From assembly GCF_007673235.1 (NCBI RefSeq), contig NZ_VDZH01000004.1, positions 124,001-188,000 on the forward strand: DNA of 64,000 nt. Direction: 5' to 3'. The DNA comes from Curtobacterium pusillum. Its GTDB lineage: Bacteria > Actinomycetota > Actinomycetes > Actinomycetales > Microbacteriaceae. Below, one piece after another: positions 1-8,640 of this stretch. The notes beneath the pieces were generated by a model. It searched no databases, was not told the origin of the DNA, and saw nothing but the letters and a program-made list of their open reading frames with translations. Position numbers and translations under genes: made by a program. Numbering within the stretch: position 1 is the stretch's first letter; the number at the start of each line of letters is the position of its first letter.

Positions 1-586
1 CCGGCAGGCCGGTCCGGAGCTCGACCGGCAGGTGCGCCAGGTCGTTGAGCGCCACGACCTCGGCGGGCTTGGCCGACCGGATGCGGATGATCGTCAGCGC
101 GGTGTGGGCCACGTTGGTCCCCATCCACCGCCACTCCGGCGCCTGGAACGCCTCGCGCACGAACCAGCCGATCACGGCGTTGTGCGTGATGAGCAGGTCG
201 TGCCGGTCGTCGCGGGCGGGGGTGAACCACTCGGCCACGGCGTCGCCCATCTGGGCCTGCCCGGCGACGATCTCCTCTTCGGTGATGCCGCCGTACCAGC
301 CCTGGTAGGCGTGCGGCATGTCCGGCGTCGGCCCCGACGGGATGCAGTCGAAGAGCAGGGTCGACGGTTCGGGCTGGATCGCTGGCAGCCGCTGGGACAG
401 GAACGACGCGGTCTCGCTCGGGGCCTCGAGCGGCGAGTGGTACACGCCGTCGAACGGGACGCCACCGAGTCGGTCGGCGACGAGCATGGCCTGCCGCTTG
501 CCGCGCTCCGAGAGCTTGCCGTCACGCAGCCCGTGTTCCGCGTCCTGGTGCTCGCCGTGCCGGACGAGGTAGAGGTAGTGCGACAT
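1..586 (-). CDS. Histidine phosphatase family protein (3' end outside window)
   Basis: The reading frame runs from an ATG at 586 leftwards off the window edge, so about 195 residues are visible and the C-terminus is missing. The N-terminus MSHYLYLVRHGE carries the RHG phosphohistidine motif (Arg9-His10-Gly11), and a later LLITHNAVIGW segment supplies the second conserved His typical of the phosphoglycerate-mutase-like (branch 1) phosphatases. These enzymes remove phosphate from small metabolites or proteins through a phospho-His intermediate; the substrate cannot be read from sequence. The start lies 8 nt downstream of the M16 peptidase stop, which suggests one transcript. No strong Shine-Dalgarno is seen, consistent with translational coupling. 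Confidence 0.85.
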   Translation of the reverse strand, partial: MSHYLYLVRHGEHQDAEHGLRDGKLSERGKRQAMLVADRLGGVPFDGVYHSPLEAPSETASFLSQRLPAIQPEPSTLLFDCIPSGPTPDMPHAYQGWYGGITEEEIVAGQAQMGDAVAEWFTPARDDRHDLLITHNAVIGWFVREAFQAPEWRWMGTNVAHTALTIIRIRSAKPAEVVALNDLAHLPVELRTGLP

Positions 587-594
587 GTCGGTGC

Positions 595-1929
595 TCAACC
601 GCCGATCCCGATCGCGGCCGCGAGCTCGTCCTGCTGCACCGCTCCGACCACGGAGGTGATCGTCGGGCGGGTCAGGAGGTCGCGCGCCAGGTCGAGGACG
701 TCGCCCGTGGTCACACGGTCCACCCGCTCGAGGGCGGTGGCGAGGTCGGTGAACTCCCCCGTGCCGAGCTCGGACCGGCCGAGTCGGGTCATCCGGGCGT
801 CGGAGTCCTCGAGCGAGAGCGTCAGCGCCCCCTCGATCTGCCCCTTCGCACGGCGGAGCTCGTCGGTGGTGATGCCGTCGTCGACCATCCGGCGGAACTC
901 GGCGTCGACGATCTCGATCACCCCGCCGACGTTGTCGGGGGCGCACCCGGCGTAGACACCGAACGCACCGTTGTCCAGGTAGGCGGGCGCGAACGAGCTC
1001 ACCGCGTAGGCGAGGCCGCGGCGCTCCCGGACCTCCTGGAAGAGGCGGGAGCTCATGCCACCGCCGAGCACGGCGTTGAGCACGCTGAGGACCGGACGAC
1101 GCTCGTCGCGGAGGTCGAGCCCCTGCGAGCCGCGCAGCATGCTGACCTGTTCGGTCGGACGGTGCACGACCGAGAGCTTCGGGATCGCCGGGTCGGCCAC
1201 GGGCTGCGGGGTCCGTCGCGCGAGCGGGGAGGCCTTCGGCGCACCCTGGAACACGGTCTCGACCAGTTCGCAGAAGCGGTCGTGGTCGATCGCGCCGGCG
1301 GCGGTGACGACGATGCCGTTCGGGGCGTAGTGCTCCCGGTAGTGCGCCAGGACCTCGTCACGCCCGACCGCACGGATGCTCTCCGGGGTGCCACCGATCG
1401 GTCGGCCGAGGGCGTGGCCGTCGAACGCGGCGGCGAAGAAGGCCTCGCCCGCGACGTCGGCCGGGTCGTCCGCGGCCATCGCGAGCTCCTCGAGGATCAC
1501 GCCGCGCTCGACGTCGAACGCCGCGGACTCGAGCACGGAACCGGTGACCATGTCGCCGATCACCTCGACCGCCATCGGTACGTCGGCGTCACGGACCCGC
1601 GAGTAGTAGCAGGTGTACTCCTTCGCCGTGGCGGCGTTGTGCTCACCGCCGACCGAGTCGAACGCGATCGCGATGTCGAGGGCCGAACGCTTGGCGGTCC
1701 CCTTGAACAGCAGGTGCTCGAGGAAGTGCGTCGAGCCGTACTGACCGGCTCGCTCGTCGCGGGAGCCGACCCCGACCCAGAACCCGAGGCTCGTCGAACT
1801 GGCTCCGGGCATGGCCTCGGTCAGGACCCGCACGCCCGAAGGCAGGACGGATCGGCGGACGAAGGCGCCCCCGGACGTCAGGAACGACGTGTCCGGGGCC
1901 TCGAGCGGCAACGGCACTGGGTGGTTCAT
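595..1929 (-). CDS. M16 family zinc metallopeptidase (processing-peptidase-like)
   Basis: A 444-residue protein of the pitrilysin/processing peptidase family. The inverted zinc site HFLEH (HxxEH) is at residues 68-72 and the distal glutamate lies in VILEELA near 147-148; an R/Y-type C-terminal half follows (SSRLFQEVRERRGLAY). The frame stays open to 1986, but ATG 1929 gives MNHPVPLPLE, the expected N-terminus. A TAGGCT hexamer ends 8 nt before this ATG, so the mRNA may be nearly leaderless. In many actinobacteria an M16 peptidase follows pnp directly; here two plus-strand genes lie between them. The histidine phosphatase follows 8 nt downstream. Substrate unknown. Confidence 0.9.
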   Translation of the reverse strand: MNHPVPLPLEAPDTSFLTSGGAFVRRSVLPSGVRVLTEAMPGASSTSLGFWVGVGSRDERAGQYGSTHFLEHLLFKGTAKRSALDIAIAFDSVGGEHNAATAKEYTCYYSRVRDADVPMAVEVIGDMVTGSVLESAAFDVERGVILEELAMAADDPADVAGEAFFAAAFDGHALGRPIGGTPESIRAVGRDEVLAHYREHYAPNGIVVTAAGAIDHDRFCELVETVFQGAPKASPLARRTPQPVADPAIPKLSVVHRPTEQVSMLRGSQGLDLRDERRPVLSVLNAVLGGGMSSRLFQEVRERRGLAYAVSSFAPAYLDNGAFGVYAGCAPDNVGGVIEIVDAEFRRMVDDGITTDELRRAKGQIEGALTLSLEDSDARMTRLGRSELGTGEFTDLATALERVDRVTTGDVLDLARDLLTRPTITSVVGAVQQDELAAAIGIGG

Positions 1930-2026
1930 CGCAGACGAGCCTACTGACCCCCGAGCGCCCGCCGCCCAGTTTCCACAGGTGCACACGATGTCACTCGAAG
2001 TGGGGTACAGCCGAGGAGGATAGAAA

Positions 2027-2036
2027 GACTCGTCTG
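2027..2036. promoter_or_regulatory. Candidate TetR operator half-sites (AGACTCGTCT)
   Basis: In the divergent gap between the M16 gene and the TetR gene, AGAC-TC-GTCT is a short perfect inverted repeat followed by a further GTCTGTC. A directly repeated GGTACAG occurs at 2004-2010 and 2051-2057. Such symmetric AGAC/GTCT words resemble operators of TetR-family proteins, which usually autoregulate. The assignment to this regulator is inference. Confidence 0.35.
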
Positions 2037-2064
2037 TCTGTCCTCCCTGTGGTACAGTTCTTAC

Positions 2065-2099
2065 ACCGGATCGAAAGCCCCCCTAGATTTCGATCCGGT
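2065..2099 (+). repeat. Perfect 12-bp inverted repeat in the tetR leader
   Basis: ACCGGATCGAAA (2065-2076) and TTTCGATCCGGT (2088-2099) form a perfect 12-bp stem around an 11-nt loop, 79 nt before the TetR start codon. There is no U-run after it, so it is not a simple terminator. It could be an operator or a leader hairpin. Confidence 0.6.
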
Positions 2100-2177
2100 G
2101 GCTCGGGACATCAGTCCTGCGCGACGCACGAGTCCCCCCACTCAGTCGCGGAGCCGATGAGCCCAAGGAGCCACGCT

Positions 2178-2825
2178 GTGACGGTCGATTCCCCCCAACC
2201 GGCCGTCCAGCGTCTCCTTGGCCCGAGCACGAACCTCGCGTCGCCGGACGGGTCGAGCGTCCCCCCGACTCCCCGCTCCGGCGGCGCGAAGGTCCGTGTC
2301 CTCGAGACCGCCACGCGACTCTTCTACGAAGAGGGCATCCACAGCGTCGGCGTCGACCGCCTCATCTCCGAGGCGAGCGTCACGAAGGCGACGTTCTACA
2401 AGCACTACGGGTCGAAGGACAACCTGATCCTCGCCTACATCCGGACGCAGCACGAGCGAGTGCAGCAGCGGATGGAGCAGCTCATCGCCGACGCCGGCTC
2501 CCCTGAACGGGCCGTCCGCGCGTGGGTCGCCGCCCTGGCAGACGAGGTCAACGACCCGGACTTCCGTGGCTGCGCGTTCCTCAACGCCGCCGCCGAGTAC
2601 CACGACCCCCGTGACCCCGTGCGCGAGGTCGTCGCGATGCACCGCGACTGGTACACCGAACGCCTGGCCGACCTCTTGCAGGACGCCGGGCACGCCCTGC
2701 CCGGTGACGGCGCGGACGAGCTCATGCTCGCGCGCGACGGCGCCATGTCCGGCGCGTACGCCGGTGACGCGATCGCCGCGACGGCGGCCCTCGGCCGCGT
2801 CGTCGAGCGCGTACTCGCCGCCTGA
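2178..2825 (+). CDS. TetR/AcrR family transcriptional regulator
   Basis: A 215-residue regulator. After about 40 disordered residues, KVRVLETATRLFYEEGIHSVGVDRLISEASVTKATFYKHYGSKDNLI is the classic TetR helix-turn-helix, with the recognition helix around VTKATFYKHY. The C-terminal part (FRGCAFLNAAAEYHDP) is the ligand-binding and dimer domain. The GTG at 2178 is chosen because AAGGAG lies 7 nt upstream; an in-frame ATG at 2157 and the open frame back to 2049 lack such a site. It is divergent from the M16 peptidase and may control itself. Target genes and ligand are unknown. The next plus-strand gene is 296 nt away behind repeats. Confidence 0.9.
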   Translation: MTVDSPQPAVQRLLGPSTNLASPDGSSVPPTPRSGGAKVRVLETATRLFYEEGIHSVGVDRLISEASVTKATFYKHYGSKDNLILAYIRTQHERVQQRMEQLIADAGSPERAVRAWVAALADEVNDPDFRGCAFLNAAAEYHDPRDPVREVVAMHRDWYTERLADLLQDAGHALPGDGADELMLARDGAMSGAYAGDAIAATAALGRVVERVLAA

Positions 2826-2882
2826 CGCGCACGCCGCAGGCGCCGCCCTGGCCGGACCCGCCCGGTCGCCGCACCCGTCACC

Positions 2883-2980
2883 GTCGCGAAAGCGACAGTC
2901 TGCCGCGAACCATCCGCGCACATCTGTCGCCCTCACGGGACGGACCGCGGGCGCACGCGCACATCTGTCGCTTTCGCGAC
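2883..2980. repeat. Intergenic inverted repeat with GCGACAG core
   Basis: The gap 2826-3121 between tetR and the YbhB-like gene holds no gene. A 16-bp perfect inverted repeat (GTCGCGAAAGCGACAG at 2883-2898, complement at 2965-2980) encloses a direct repeat CGCGCACATCTGTCGC at 2915-2930 and 2956-2971. The inner copies reuse the CTGTCGC arm, so alternative pairings are possible. A similar GCGACAG palindrome lies at 3695-3766. Confidence 0.65.
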
Positions 2981-3004
2981 CACAGTGCCCTCGCGACCAC
3001 ACGT

Positions 3005-3048
3005 CGGACTGGAGGCACGGATCGAGGCCGACCCGCGCCTCCCGTCCG
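3005..3048. repeat. Dispersed palindromic element (REP-like), copy 1
   Basis: Left arm CGGACTGGAGGCACGG (3005-3020) and right arm CGCGCCTCCCGTCCG (3034-3048) form an imperfect stem with two mismatches. The core is shared with copies near 16.2, 18.9, 22.0, 29.3, 39.6 and 42.3 kb. Confidence 0.7.
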
Positions 3049-3121
3049 GCCTCTGCCGCGCCCCGTCGCGCACCGGACGCGCACCGAGCGTGAGCCGAGG
3101 CGGCGGGTGTTGGCTGGGCGC

Positions 3122-3649
3122 ATGGCCAACGACCCCAACTGGAACCTCCCCGAGGTCCCCTCGTTCACCCTGACCAGCCCCGACTTCGGTGACGGCGAAG
3201 TCCTGCCCACGTCCGCCCGCGGTACCGACGCCGGCGGCGAGGACCGCTCCCCCGCGCTCGAGTGGTCCGGCGCCCCCGAGGGCACGCAGAGCTACGTCCT
3301 CACCGTCTACGACCCCGACGCCCCGACCGGCTCGGGCTTCTGGCACTGGAGCCTGACCGACATCCCGGCCGGCGCGACCAGCCTGCCCGCGGGTGCCGGC
3401 ACCGACGACACGCTGCTCCCCGCCGAGGCGCTCCGCCGGCGTAACGAGTTCGGCACGGACACGTTCCTCGGTGCCGCCCCGCCCGCCGGTCACGGCCCGC
3501 ACCGCTACTTCTTCACGCTGAACGCGCTCGACGTCCCCGTGCTCGAGGCCCCCGCCGATGCGACGCCCGCCGTCGTGGGGTTCGTGCTGCGGGAGCACCT
3601 GCTCGGCCGTGCCCAGCTGGTCGGCACGCAGGAGACACCAGCCGCCTGA
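3122..3649 (+). CDS. YbhB/YbcL (PEBP / Raf kinase inhibitor-like) family protein
   Basis: A 175-residue protein beginning MANDPNWNLPEVPSFTLTSPDF. The phosphatidylethanolamine-binding fold signature is visible as SPALEWSGAPEGTQSYVLTVYDPDAPTG, followed by FWHWSLTDIPA and GPHRYFFTLNALD. Bacterial members bind small anionic ligands; their physiological role is unclear. No signal peptide is seen, so it is probably cytoplasmic. The start is uncertain: an in-frame GTG at 3107 would add five residues, and neither start has a strong ribosome site. It converges on pnp, with a palindrome-rich gap between them. Confidence 0.88.
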   Translation: MANDPNWNLPEVPSFTLTSPDFGDGEVLPTSARGTDAGGEDRSPALEWSGAPEGTQSYVLTVYDPDAPTGSGFWHWSLTDIPAGATSLPAGAGTDDTLLPAEALRRRNEFGTDTFLGAAPPAGHGPHRYFFTLNALDVPVLEAPADATPAVVGFVLREHLLGRAQLVGTQETPAA

Positions 3650-3694
3650 CGGGCCTGCTCTGCCCGGGCCGCCCGGGCCGCCGCCCGCGGCTCG

Positions 3695-3766
3695 GCCGAG
3701 ACTCGGTGTCAGCGACAGTTCTCGGGCCCCGGCGCCCGCGAACTGTCGCCCAGCCCGAGTCTCGGC
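3695..3766. repeat. Nested intergenic palindrome
   Basis: Outer arms GCCGAGACTCGG (3695-3706) and CCGAGTCTCGGC (3755-3766) are perfectly complementary. Inner arms GCGACAGTTC (3712-3721) and GAACTGTCGC (3740-3749) are also complementary. It sits between the convergent YbhB-like gene and pnp and shares the GCGACAG word with the element at 2883-2980. Confidence 0.65.
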
Positions 3767-3788
3767 GCAGTCGGCGCCCCGCGAACGG

Positions 3789-3826
3789 CGAACGGCCGTC
3801 GCCCCGCGAGGGACGACGGCCGTTCG
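3789..3826. terminator. Hairpin between convergent genes (likely bidirectional terminator)
   Basis: CGAACGGCCGTCG (3789-3801) pairs perfectly with 3814-3826 around a 12-nt loop, 15 nt past the pnp stop. There is no T-run, so termination strength is uncertain. Confidence 0.55.
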
Positions 3827-3841
3827 TGTGCCAGGGGTGGA

Positions 3842-6109
3842 TCAGACGGTGGCGTCCGTCGACTCCTCGCGGGCACCGCTGGAGTCGGTGTCCGACTCGT
3901 CGGCCACGACCGGCGCGAGCGAGAGCTTGCCGCGGTCGTCCACCTTGGTGACCTCGACCAGGATCTTCTGGCCCACGCCGAGGACGTCCTCGACGTTCTC
4001 CACACGCTTGCCGCCGGCGAGCTTGCGCACCTCGGAGACGTGGAGCAGACCGTCACGGCCCGGGAGCAGCGACACGAAGGCGCCGAACGTGGCGATCTTC
4101 ACGACGGTGCCGAGGAACTGGTCCCCGATCTCCGGGTTGGTCGGGTTCGCGATCGCGTTGACCGACGCACGAGCGGCCTCGGCCGACGGACCGTCGACGG
4201 CGCCGATGTAGACGGTGCCGTTGTCCTCGATCGAGATGTCGGCACCGGTCTCGTCCTGGATGCCGTTGATCGTCTTGCCCTTCGGGCCGATCAGCTCGCC
4301 GATCTTGTCGACGGGGATCTGCACGGAGATGACGCGCGGCGCGGTGTCGGCCATCTCGTCGGGGGCGTCGATCGCCTCGTTCAGCACACCGAGGATCGCG
4401 GAGCGCGCTTCCTTGGCCTGCTTGAGGGCGGCGTCGAGGACCGACGAGGGGATGCCGTCGAGCTTCGTGTCCAGCTGGATGGCCGTGACGAAGTCCGAGG
4501 TGCCGGCGACCTTGAAGTCCATGTCGCCGAGGGCATCCTCGGCACCGAGGATGTCGGTCAGCGCCGCGTAGCGGGTCTGACCGTCGACGGTGTCGGAGAC
4601 GAGGCCCATCGCGATGCCCGCGACCGGGGCCTTGAGGGGCACACCGGCGTTGAGGAGCGACAGGGTCGAGGCGCAGACGGAACCCATCGACGTCGAACCG
4701 TTGGAGCCGAGGGCCTCGGACACCTGACGGATGGCGTAGGGGAACTCCTCACGCGACGGCAGCACCGGCACGAGGGCGCGCTCGGCGAGGAAGCCGTGCC
4801 CGATCTCGCGACGCTTCGGCGAACCGACACGACCGGTCTCACCCGTCGAGTACGGCGGGAAGTTGTAGTGGTGCAGGTAGCGCTTCTTCGTGACGGGCGA
4901 CAGCGAGTCGATCTGCTGCTCCATCTTGAGCATGTTCAGCGTGGTGACGCCCAGGATCTGGGTCTCGCCGCGCTGGAAGATCGCCGAACCGTGGACGCGC
5001 GGGATCACGGCGACCTCGGCGTCGAGCGGACGGATGTCGGCGAGGCCGCGACCGTCCATGCGGACCTGCTCGGTCAGGATCCGGCCGCGGACGACCTTCT
5101 TCGTGACCGACTTGTAGGCGCCGCTGACCTGGCCGTTGGCGCTCTCGGGGAGCTCGCCGGCCGTCACCTTGGCGGCGATGGCCTCCTTGACGCGGGCCTT
5201 CAGGGCGTCGTCGGCGTCCTGACGCTCGAGCTTGCCGGCGATCTTGTAGACGTCGCCGAGCTCGGACAGCGCGATGGCCTCGACCGCGTCGTAGACCTCG
5301 GGTGCGTACGGCGGGAAGACCGGGTAGTCCTGGATCTCCTTGGCCGACTGCGCGGCCATCTTCGCCTGCGCCTCGACGAGCTGCTTGAGGAACGGCTTCG
5401 CCGCCTCGAGTCCCTGCGCGACGACGGCCTCGTCGGGCTTGGTCGCGCCGCCCTGGATGAGGTCCCAGCTGTGCTCGGTGGCCTCGGCCTCGACCATCAT
5501 GATCGCGACGTCCTCGTTGCCGGCCTCGTCCGTGACGACACGGCCCGCGACGGTGAGGTCGAAGACGGCCTCGGCGAGCTGCGACGCCTTCGGGAACGCG
5601 ACCCACTGGTCACCGATGAGCGCGAGGCGCACACCGGCGATCGGGCCGGAGAACGGCAGACCGGAGATCTGCGTCGACGCGGACGCCGCGTTGATCGCGA
5701 GCGCGTCGTAGAACTCGTCCGGAGCGATGCTCAGGACGGTGATGACGATCTGGACCTCGTTGCGGAGGCCGTCGACGAACGACGGGCGCAGCGGCCGGTC
5801 GATGAGACGGCAGACGAGGATCGCCTCGGTGCTGGGACGGCCTTCGCGGCGGAAGAACGAACCGGGGATCTTGCCGGCGGCGTAGGAACGCTCCTCGACG
5901 TCGACGGTCAGCGGGAAGAAGTCGAACCCTTCACGCGGGTGCTTGCCGGCGCTGGTGGCCGAGAGGAGCATCGTGTCCTCGTCGAGGTACGCGGCGACCG
6001 CGCCCTGCGCCTGCTGTGCGAGCCGACCGGTCTCGAACCGGACGGTGCGCTTGCCGTACTTGCCGTTGTCGAGAACGGCCTCGGCGAACTTGATCTCGGG
6101 ACCCTCCAA
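3842..6109 (-). CDS. pnp: Polyribonucleotide nucleotidyltransferase (PNPase)
   Basis: A 755-residue 3'-to-5' phosphorolytic exoribonuclease of mRNA turnover. It has an RNase PH domain 1, a helical linker, RNase PH domain 2 ([31 protein letters not shown]), a KH domain from about residue 594 ([18 protein letters not shown]) and an S1 domain from about 660 ([27 protein letters not shown]). A short acidic tail ends the protein. The start is TTG at 6109: AAGGAGG (6117-6123) lies 7 nt upstream, and the resulting [17 protein letters not shown] matches the actinobacterial N-terminus. The frame is open far upstream to 7657, but that part is antisense to the next gene. A TAAAGT -10-like box at 6318-6323 on the minus strand would give a leader of about 200 nt. 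Confidence 0.97.
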   Translation of the reverse strand: MEGPEIKFAEAVLDNGKYGKRTVRFETGRLAQQAQGAVAAYLDEDTMLLSATSAGKHPREGFDFFPLTVDVEERSYAAGKIPGSFFRREGRPSTEAILVCRLIDRPLRPSFVDGLRNEVQIVITVLSIAPDEFYDALAINAASASTQISGLPFSGPIAGVRLALIGDQWVAFPKASQLAEAVFDLTVAGRVVTDEAGNEDVAIMMVEAEATEHSWDLIQGGATKPDEAVVAQGLEAAKPFLKQLVEAQAKMAAQSAKEIQDYPVFPPYAPEVYDAVEAIALSELGDVYKIAGKLERQDADDALKARVKEAIAAKVTAGELPESANGQVSGAYKSVTKKVVRGRILTEQVRMDGRGLADIRPLDAEVAVIPRVHGSAIFQRGETQILGVTTLNMLKMEQQIDSLSPVTKKRYLHHYNFPPYSTGETGRVGSPKRREIGHGFLAERALVPVLPSREEFPYAIRQVSEALGSNGSTSMGSVCASTLSLLNAGVPLKAPVAGIAMGLVSDTVDGQTRYAALTDILGAEDALGDMDFKVAGTSDFVTAIQLDTKLDGIPSSVLDAALKQAKEARSAILGVLNEAIDAPDEMADTAPRVISVQIPVDKIGELIGPKGKTINGIQDETGADISIEDNGTVYIGAVDGPSAEAARASVNAIANPTNPEIGDQFLGTVVKIATFGAFVSLLPGRDGLLHVSEVRKLAGGKRVENVEDVLGVGQKILVEVTKVDDRGKLSLAPVVADESDTDSSGAREESTDATV

Positions 6110-6388
6110 AAGGGTGCCTCCTTGAAGTGTTCGGCAGGCTGGGGCCACGGCACCCGATGGTGCGTGCGCGCCGAGGGGATCGGGACGCATGTCTGGCCAG
6201 CAGTAGAAGCACTCGGGAAACCGTCCGGCCCGCGAGCCACCACCGATGACCAGCTCCGTGCCCGGCCTGCGCAGTGTTTGTCGTTCCGCCCGGGGAAACG
6301 GTCCCCGGACGTGATGGACTTTACCAGTCCGCAGGGAATCGGCGGCGAGGCTCACGGCGAACGGGCGTGTCCTCGGTAGCCTGCTGCC
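6110..6388. promoter_or_regulatory. Divergent promoter region of pnp and the transglycosylase-like gene
   Basis: No gene is seen here. On the minus strand TAAAGT (6323 to 6318) is a candidate -10 for pnp. On the plus strand TAGCCT (6377-6382) ends 6 nt before the ATG at 6389, a leaderless arrangement. The long pnp leader may be regulatory, as known for pnp in other bacteria, but I see no decisive structure. Confidence 0.45.
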
Positions 6389-7573
6389 ATGCGCCTCACC
6401 CCCTCCCGGGGCTTGTTCGTCGCGGCCGCAGTGGTCGTCGGCGCGCTCGTCGCCCCCGTCGTCACCGCAGTCCCGGCGAACGCGACGGAGTACCCGAGCT
6501 GGCAGGACGTCGAGCGGGCGAAGGGCAACGAGCAGGCCAAGAAGGCCGAGGTCTCCCGCGTGCAGGCCGCACTGCAGGCGGCGCAGTCGGCCGCGGCGGC
6601 AAAGTCGCAGGCGGCGCTCGACGCCTCCGAGAAGGCGGACCAGGCCGAGGCGGACCTGGCCTCCGCCGCCCAGGCCGCCACGAGCCTCCAGGCCCAGGCC
6701 GACCAGGCGGCGAAGACCGCCGAGCGTGCGCAGCAGCGCGCCGGTCAGCTCGCGGCCAACCTGTACCGCGACGGCAGCTCGAACGAGATGACCACCCGCA
6801 TCGCGACGGCGAAGAACCCGGACCAGCTGCTCTACCAGCTCGGCGCGCTCGACCAGCTGTCGTCGACGTGGGCCGGCGTCATGGACGACGCGTCCGTCGC
6901 GGCGAAGACCGCGTCGTCCCTGCACGACCAGGCGACCCGGGCCGAGGACGAGCGGGCGGACCTCGCCGACGCGGCGGAGACGAAGGCGAGCGCTGCGGAG
7001 TCCGCCGAGGCCGTCGCGAAGGCCGCCGTCGCCGACACGCAGGAGCACAGCGACGAGCTCTACGCGCAGCTGGCGTCGCTGAAGGACACCACCGCGACGA
7101 CCGAGCAGCGCTACCAGCTCGGCGTGCAGGTGGCCGCGCAGAAGGCCGAGCAGCAGCGGAAGCGCCAGGCTGCGGCCGACGCGGCGGCGGCGAACACCGC
7201 CGTCCCAGCGACGAGCGGCGGCTCGGGCTCGTCGTACCCCAGCACGAGCGGCGTCGTGGTCGACCCGGCCGCCGCGCAGGCCTACGCCCGGAGCGCCATC
7301 GGCTCGTACGGCTGGGGTTCCGACCAGTTCTCGTGCCTCGTCTCGCTGTGGACGCAGGAGTCCGGCTGGCGCGCGAACGCCCTGAACGTGTCGAGCGGGG
7401 CGTACGGCATCCCGCAGTCGCTCCCCGCGAACAAGATGGCGGTCGCCGGCGCGGACTGGCGGACGAACGCGGCGACGCAGATCAACTGGGGTCTCGCGTA
7501 CATCCACGACGCCTACGGCTCCCCGTGCGGGGCGTGGAGCCACGAGATGAGCGTCAACCCGCACTGGTACTGA
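6389..7573 (+). CDS. Secreted coiled-coil protein with C-terminal transglycosylase/lysozyme-like domain
   Basis: A 394-residue exported protein. The signal peptide is residues 1-33 ([20 protein letters not shown], cleavage near VPANA-TEY). Residues 40-270 are Ala/Lys/Glu/Gln-rich heptad-like coiled coil, as in NlpC/P60-associated cell-wall proteins. A Ser/Gly linker follows. The C-terminal 100 residues ([36 protein letters not shown], then [14 protein letters not shown]) resemble the lysozyme-like domain of resuscitation/aggregation-promoting factors, with Glu in the QESGW motif as the candidate catalytic acid. It probably acts on peptidoglycan at the cell surface. The promoter TAGCCT directly precedes the ATG, so the mRNA is probably leaderless. 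Confidence 0.85.
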   Translation: MRLTPSRGLFVAAAVVVGALVAPVVTAVPANATEYPSWQDVERAKGNEQAKKAEVSRVQAALQAAQSAAAAKSQAALDASEKADQAEADLASAAQAATSLQAQADQAAKTAERAQQRAGQLAANLYRDGSSNEMTTRIATAKNPDQLLYQLGALDQLSSTWAGVMDDASVAAKTASSLHDQATRAEDERADLADAAETKASAAESAEAVAKAAVADTQEHSDELYAQLASLKDTTATTEQRYQLGVQVAAQKAEQQRKRQAAADAAAANTAVPATSGGSGSSYPSTSGVVVDPAAAQAYARSAIGSYGWGSDQFSCLVSLWTQESGWRANALNVSSGAYGIPQSLPANKMAVAGADWRTNAATQINWGLAYIHDAYGSPCGAWSHEMSVNPHWY

Positions 7574-7641
7574 ACCCCGCGGTTCTGACGACCCCTCGTG
7601 ACTCTGCGATGCTAGGTTGACGCGATTCGAATAGGAGCTCC

Positions 7642-8640
7642 ATGTCGCCCCGTGCACTCATCACCGGCATCACCGGCCAGGACGGCCTCTACCTCTCCGA
7701 GCTGCTGACAGCGAAGGGCTACGAGGTCTTCGGCCTCGTCCGAGGGCAGAACAACCCAAAGATCGACCTGGTGAAGGAGCGGGTGCCCGGCGTCCAGATC
7801 GTCACCGGCGACCTCCTCGACCCGTCGAGCCTGCTGCGCACCATGAACACCGTGCGCCCCGACGAGGTCTACAACCTCGGGGCGATCTCCTTCGTCGCGT
7901 ACTCGTGGGAGAACGCGAGCCTGACGAGCCAGGTCACCGGCATGGGCGTGCTCAACATGCTCGAGGCGGTGCGGCAGTACTCCGACCTCACCTCGACGAA
8001 GCCGCGCTTCTACCAGGCGTCCAGCTCCGAGATGTTCGGCCGGGTGCAGGAGGTCCCGCAGTCCGAGACGACGCTGCTCTGGCCGCGGTCGCCGTACGGC
8101 GTGGCGAAGGCCTTCGGTCACCACATGACCATCAACTACCGCGAGTCGTACGGGATGCACGCGTCGAGCGGCATGCTGTTCAACCACGAGTCCCCCCTGC
8201 GCGGCCCGGAGTTCGTGACGCGGAAGATCTCCACCGCCGTCGCCCGGATCGCCCTCGGGAAGCAGGACTCCCTGGTGCTCGGCAACCTCGACGCGAAGCG
8301 CGACTGGGGCTTCGCGGGCGACTACGTCGAGGCGATGTGGCGGATGCTGCAGCAGGACGAGCCGGACGACTACGTGATCTCGACGGGCGAGACCCACGAG
8401 GTCCGCGAGTACGTCGACCTCGCCTTCAAGCACGTCGGCATCGACGACTGGGAGCGCTACGTCAAGCAGGACGAGCGCTTCATGCGCCCGGCCGAGGTCG
8501 ACCTGCTCATCGGTGACGCGACGAAGGCGCACGAACGTCTCGGCTGGAAGCCGCAGATGTCGTTCCCGCAGCTCGTCGCCACCATGGTCGACGCCGACCT
8601 CGCCCGCGAGCGCGGGACCGACGCGGTCGCCACGGCGTGA
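7642..8640 (+). CDS. gmd: GDP-mannose 4,6-dehydratase
   Basis: A 332-residue extended short-chain dehydrogenase. The NAD(P)-binding motif [14 protein letters not shown] is at residues 8-21, and the catalytic set is S-S-S-E with YGVAK (Tyr-x3-Lys) around residue 153. [16 protein letters not shown] is diagnostic of GDP-mannose 4,6-dehydratases, which make GDP-4-keto-6-deoxymannose, the precursor of fucose and rhamnose-type sugars for cell-surface glycans. The start ATG 7642 has TAGGAG 6 nt upstream. The stop overlaps the next start (GTGA), so both are co-translated. The C-terminus [21 protein letters not shown] is family-typical. Confidence 0.93.
   Translation: MSPRALITGITGQDGLYLSELLTAKGYEVFGLVRGQNNPKIDLVKERVPGVQIVTGDLLDPSSLLRTMNTVRPDEVYNLGAISFVAYSWENASLTSQVTGMGVLNMLEAVRQYSDLTSTKPRFYQASSSEMFGRVQEVPQSETTLLWPRSPYGVAKAFGHHMTINYRESYGMHASSGMLFNHESPLRGPEFVTRKISTAVARIALGKQDSLVLGNLDAKRDWGFAGDYVEAMWRMLQQDEPDDYVISTGETHEVREYVDLAFKHVGIDDWERYVKQDERFMRPAEVDLLIGDATKAHERLGWKPQMSFPQLVATMVDADLARERGTDAVATA

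Noticed and set aside
4040..6379. Long plus-strand open frame opposite pnp
   Set aside because: It is antisense to a clear PNPase; in GC-rich DNA the opposite frames stay open. Its protein is Arg/Asp/Gly-rich without motifs.
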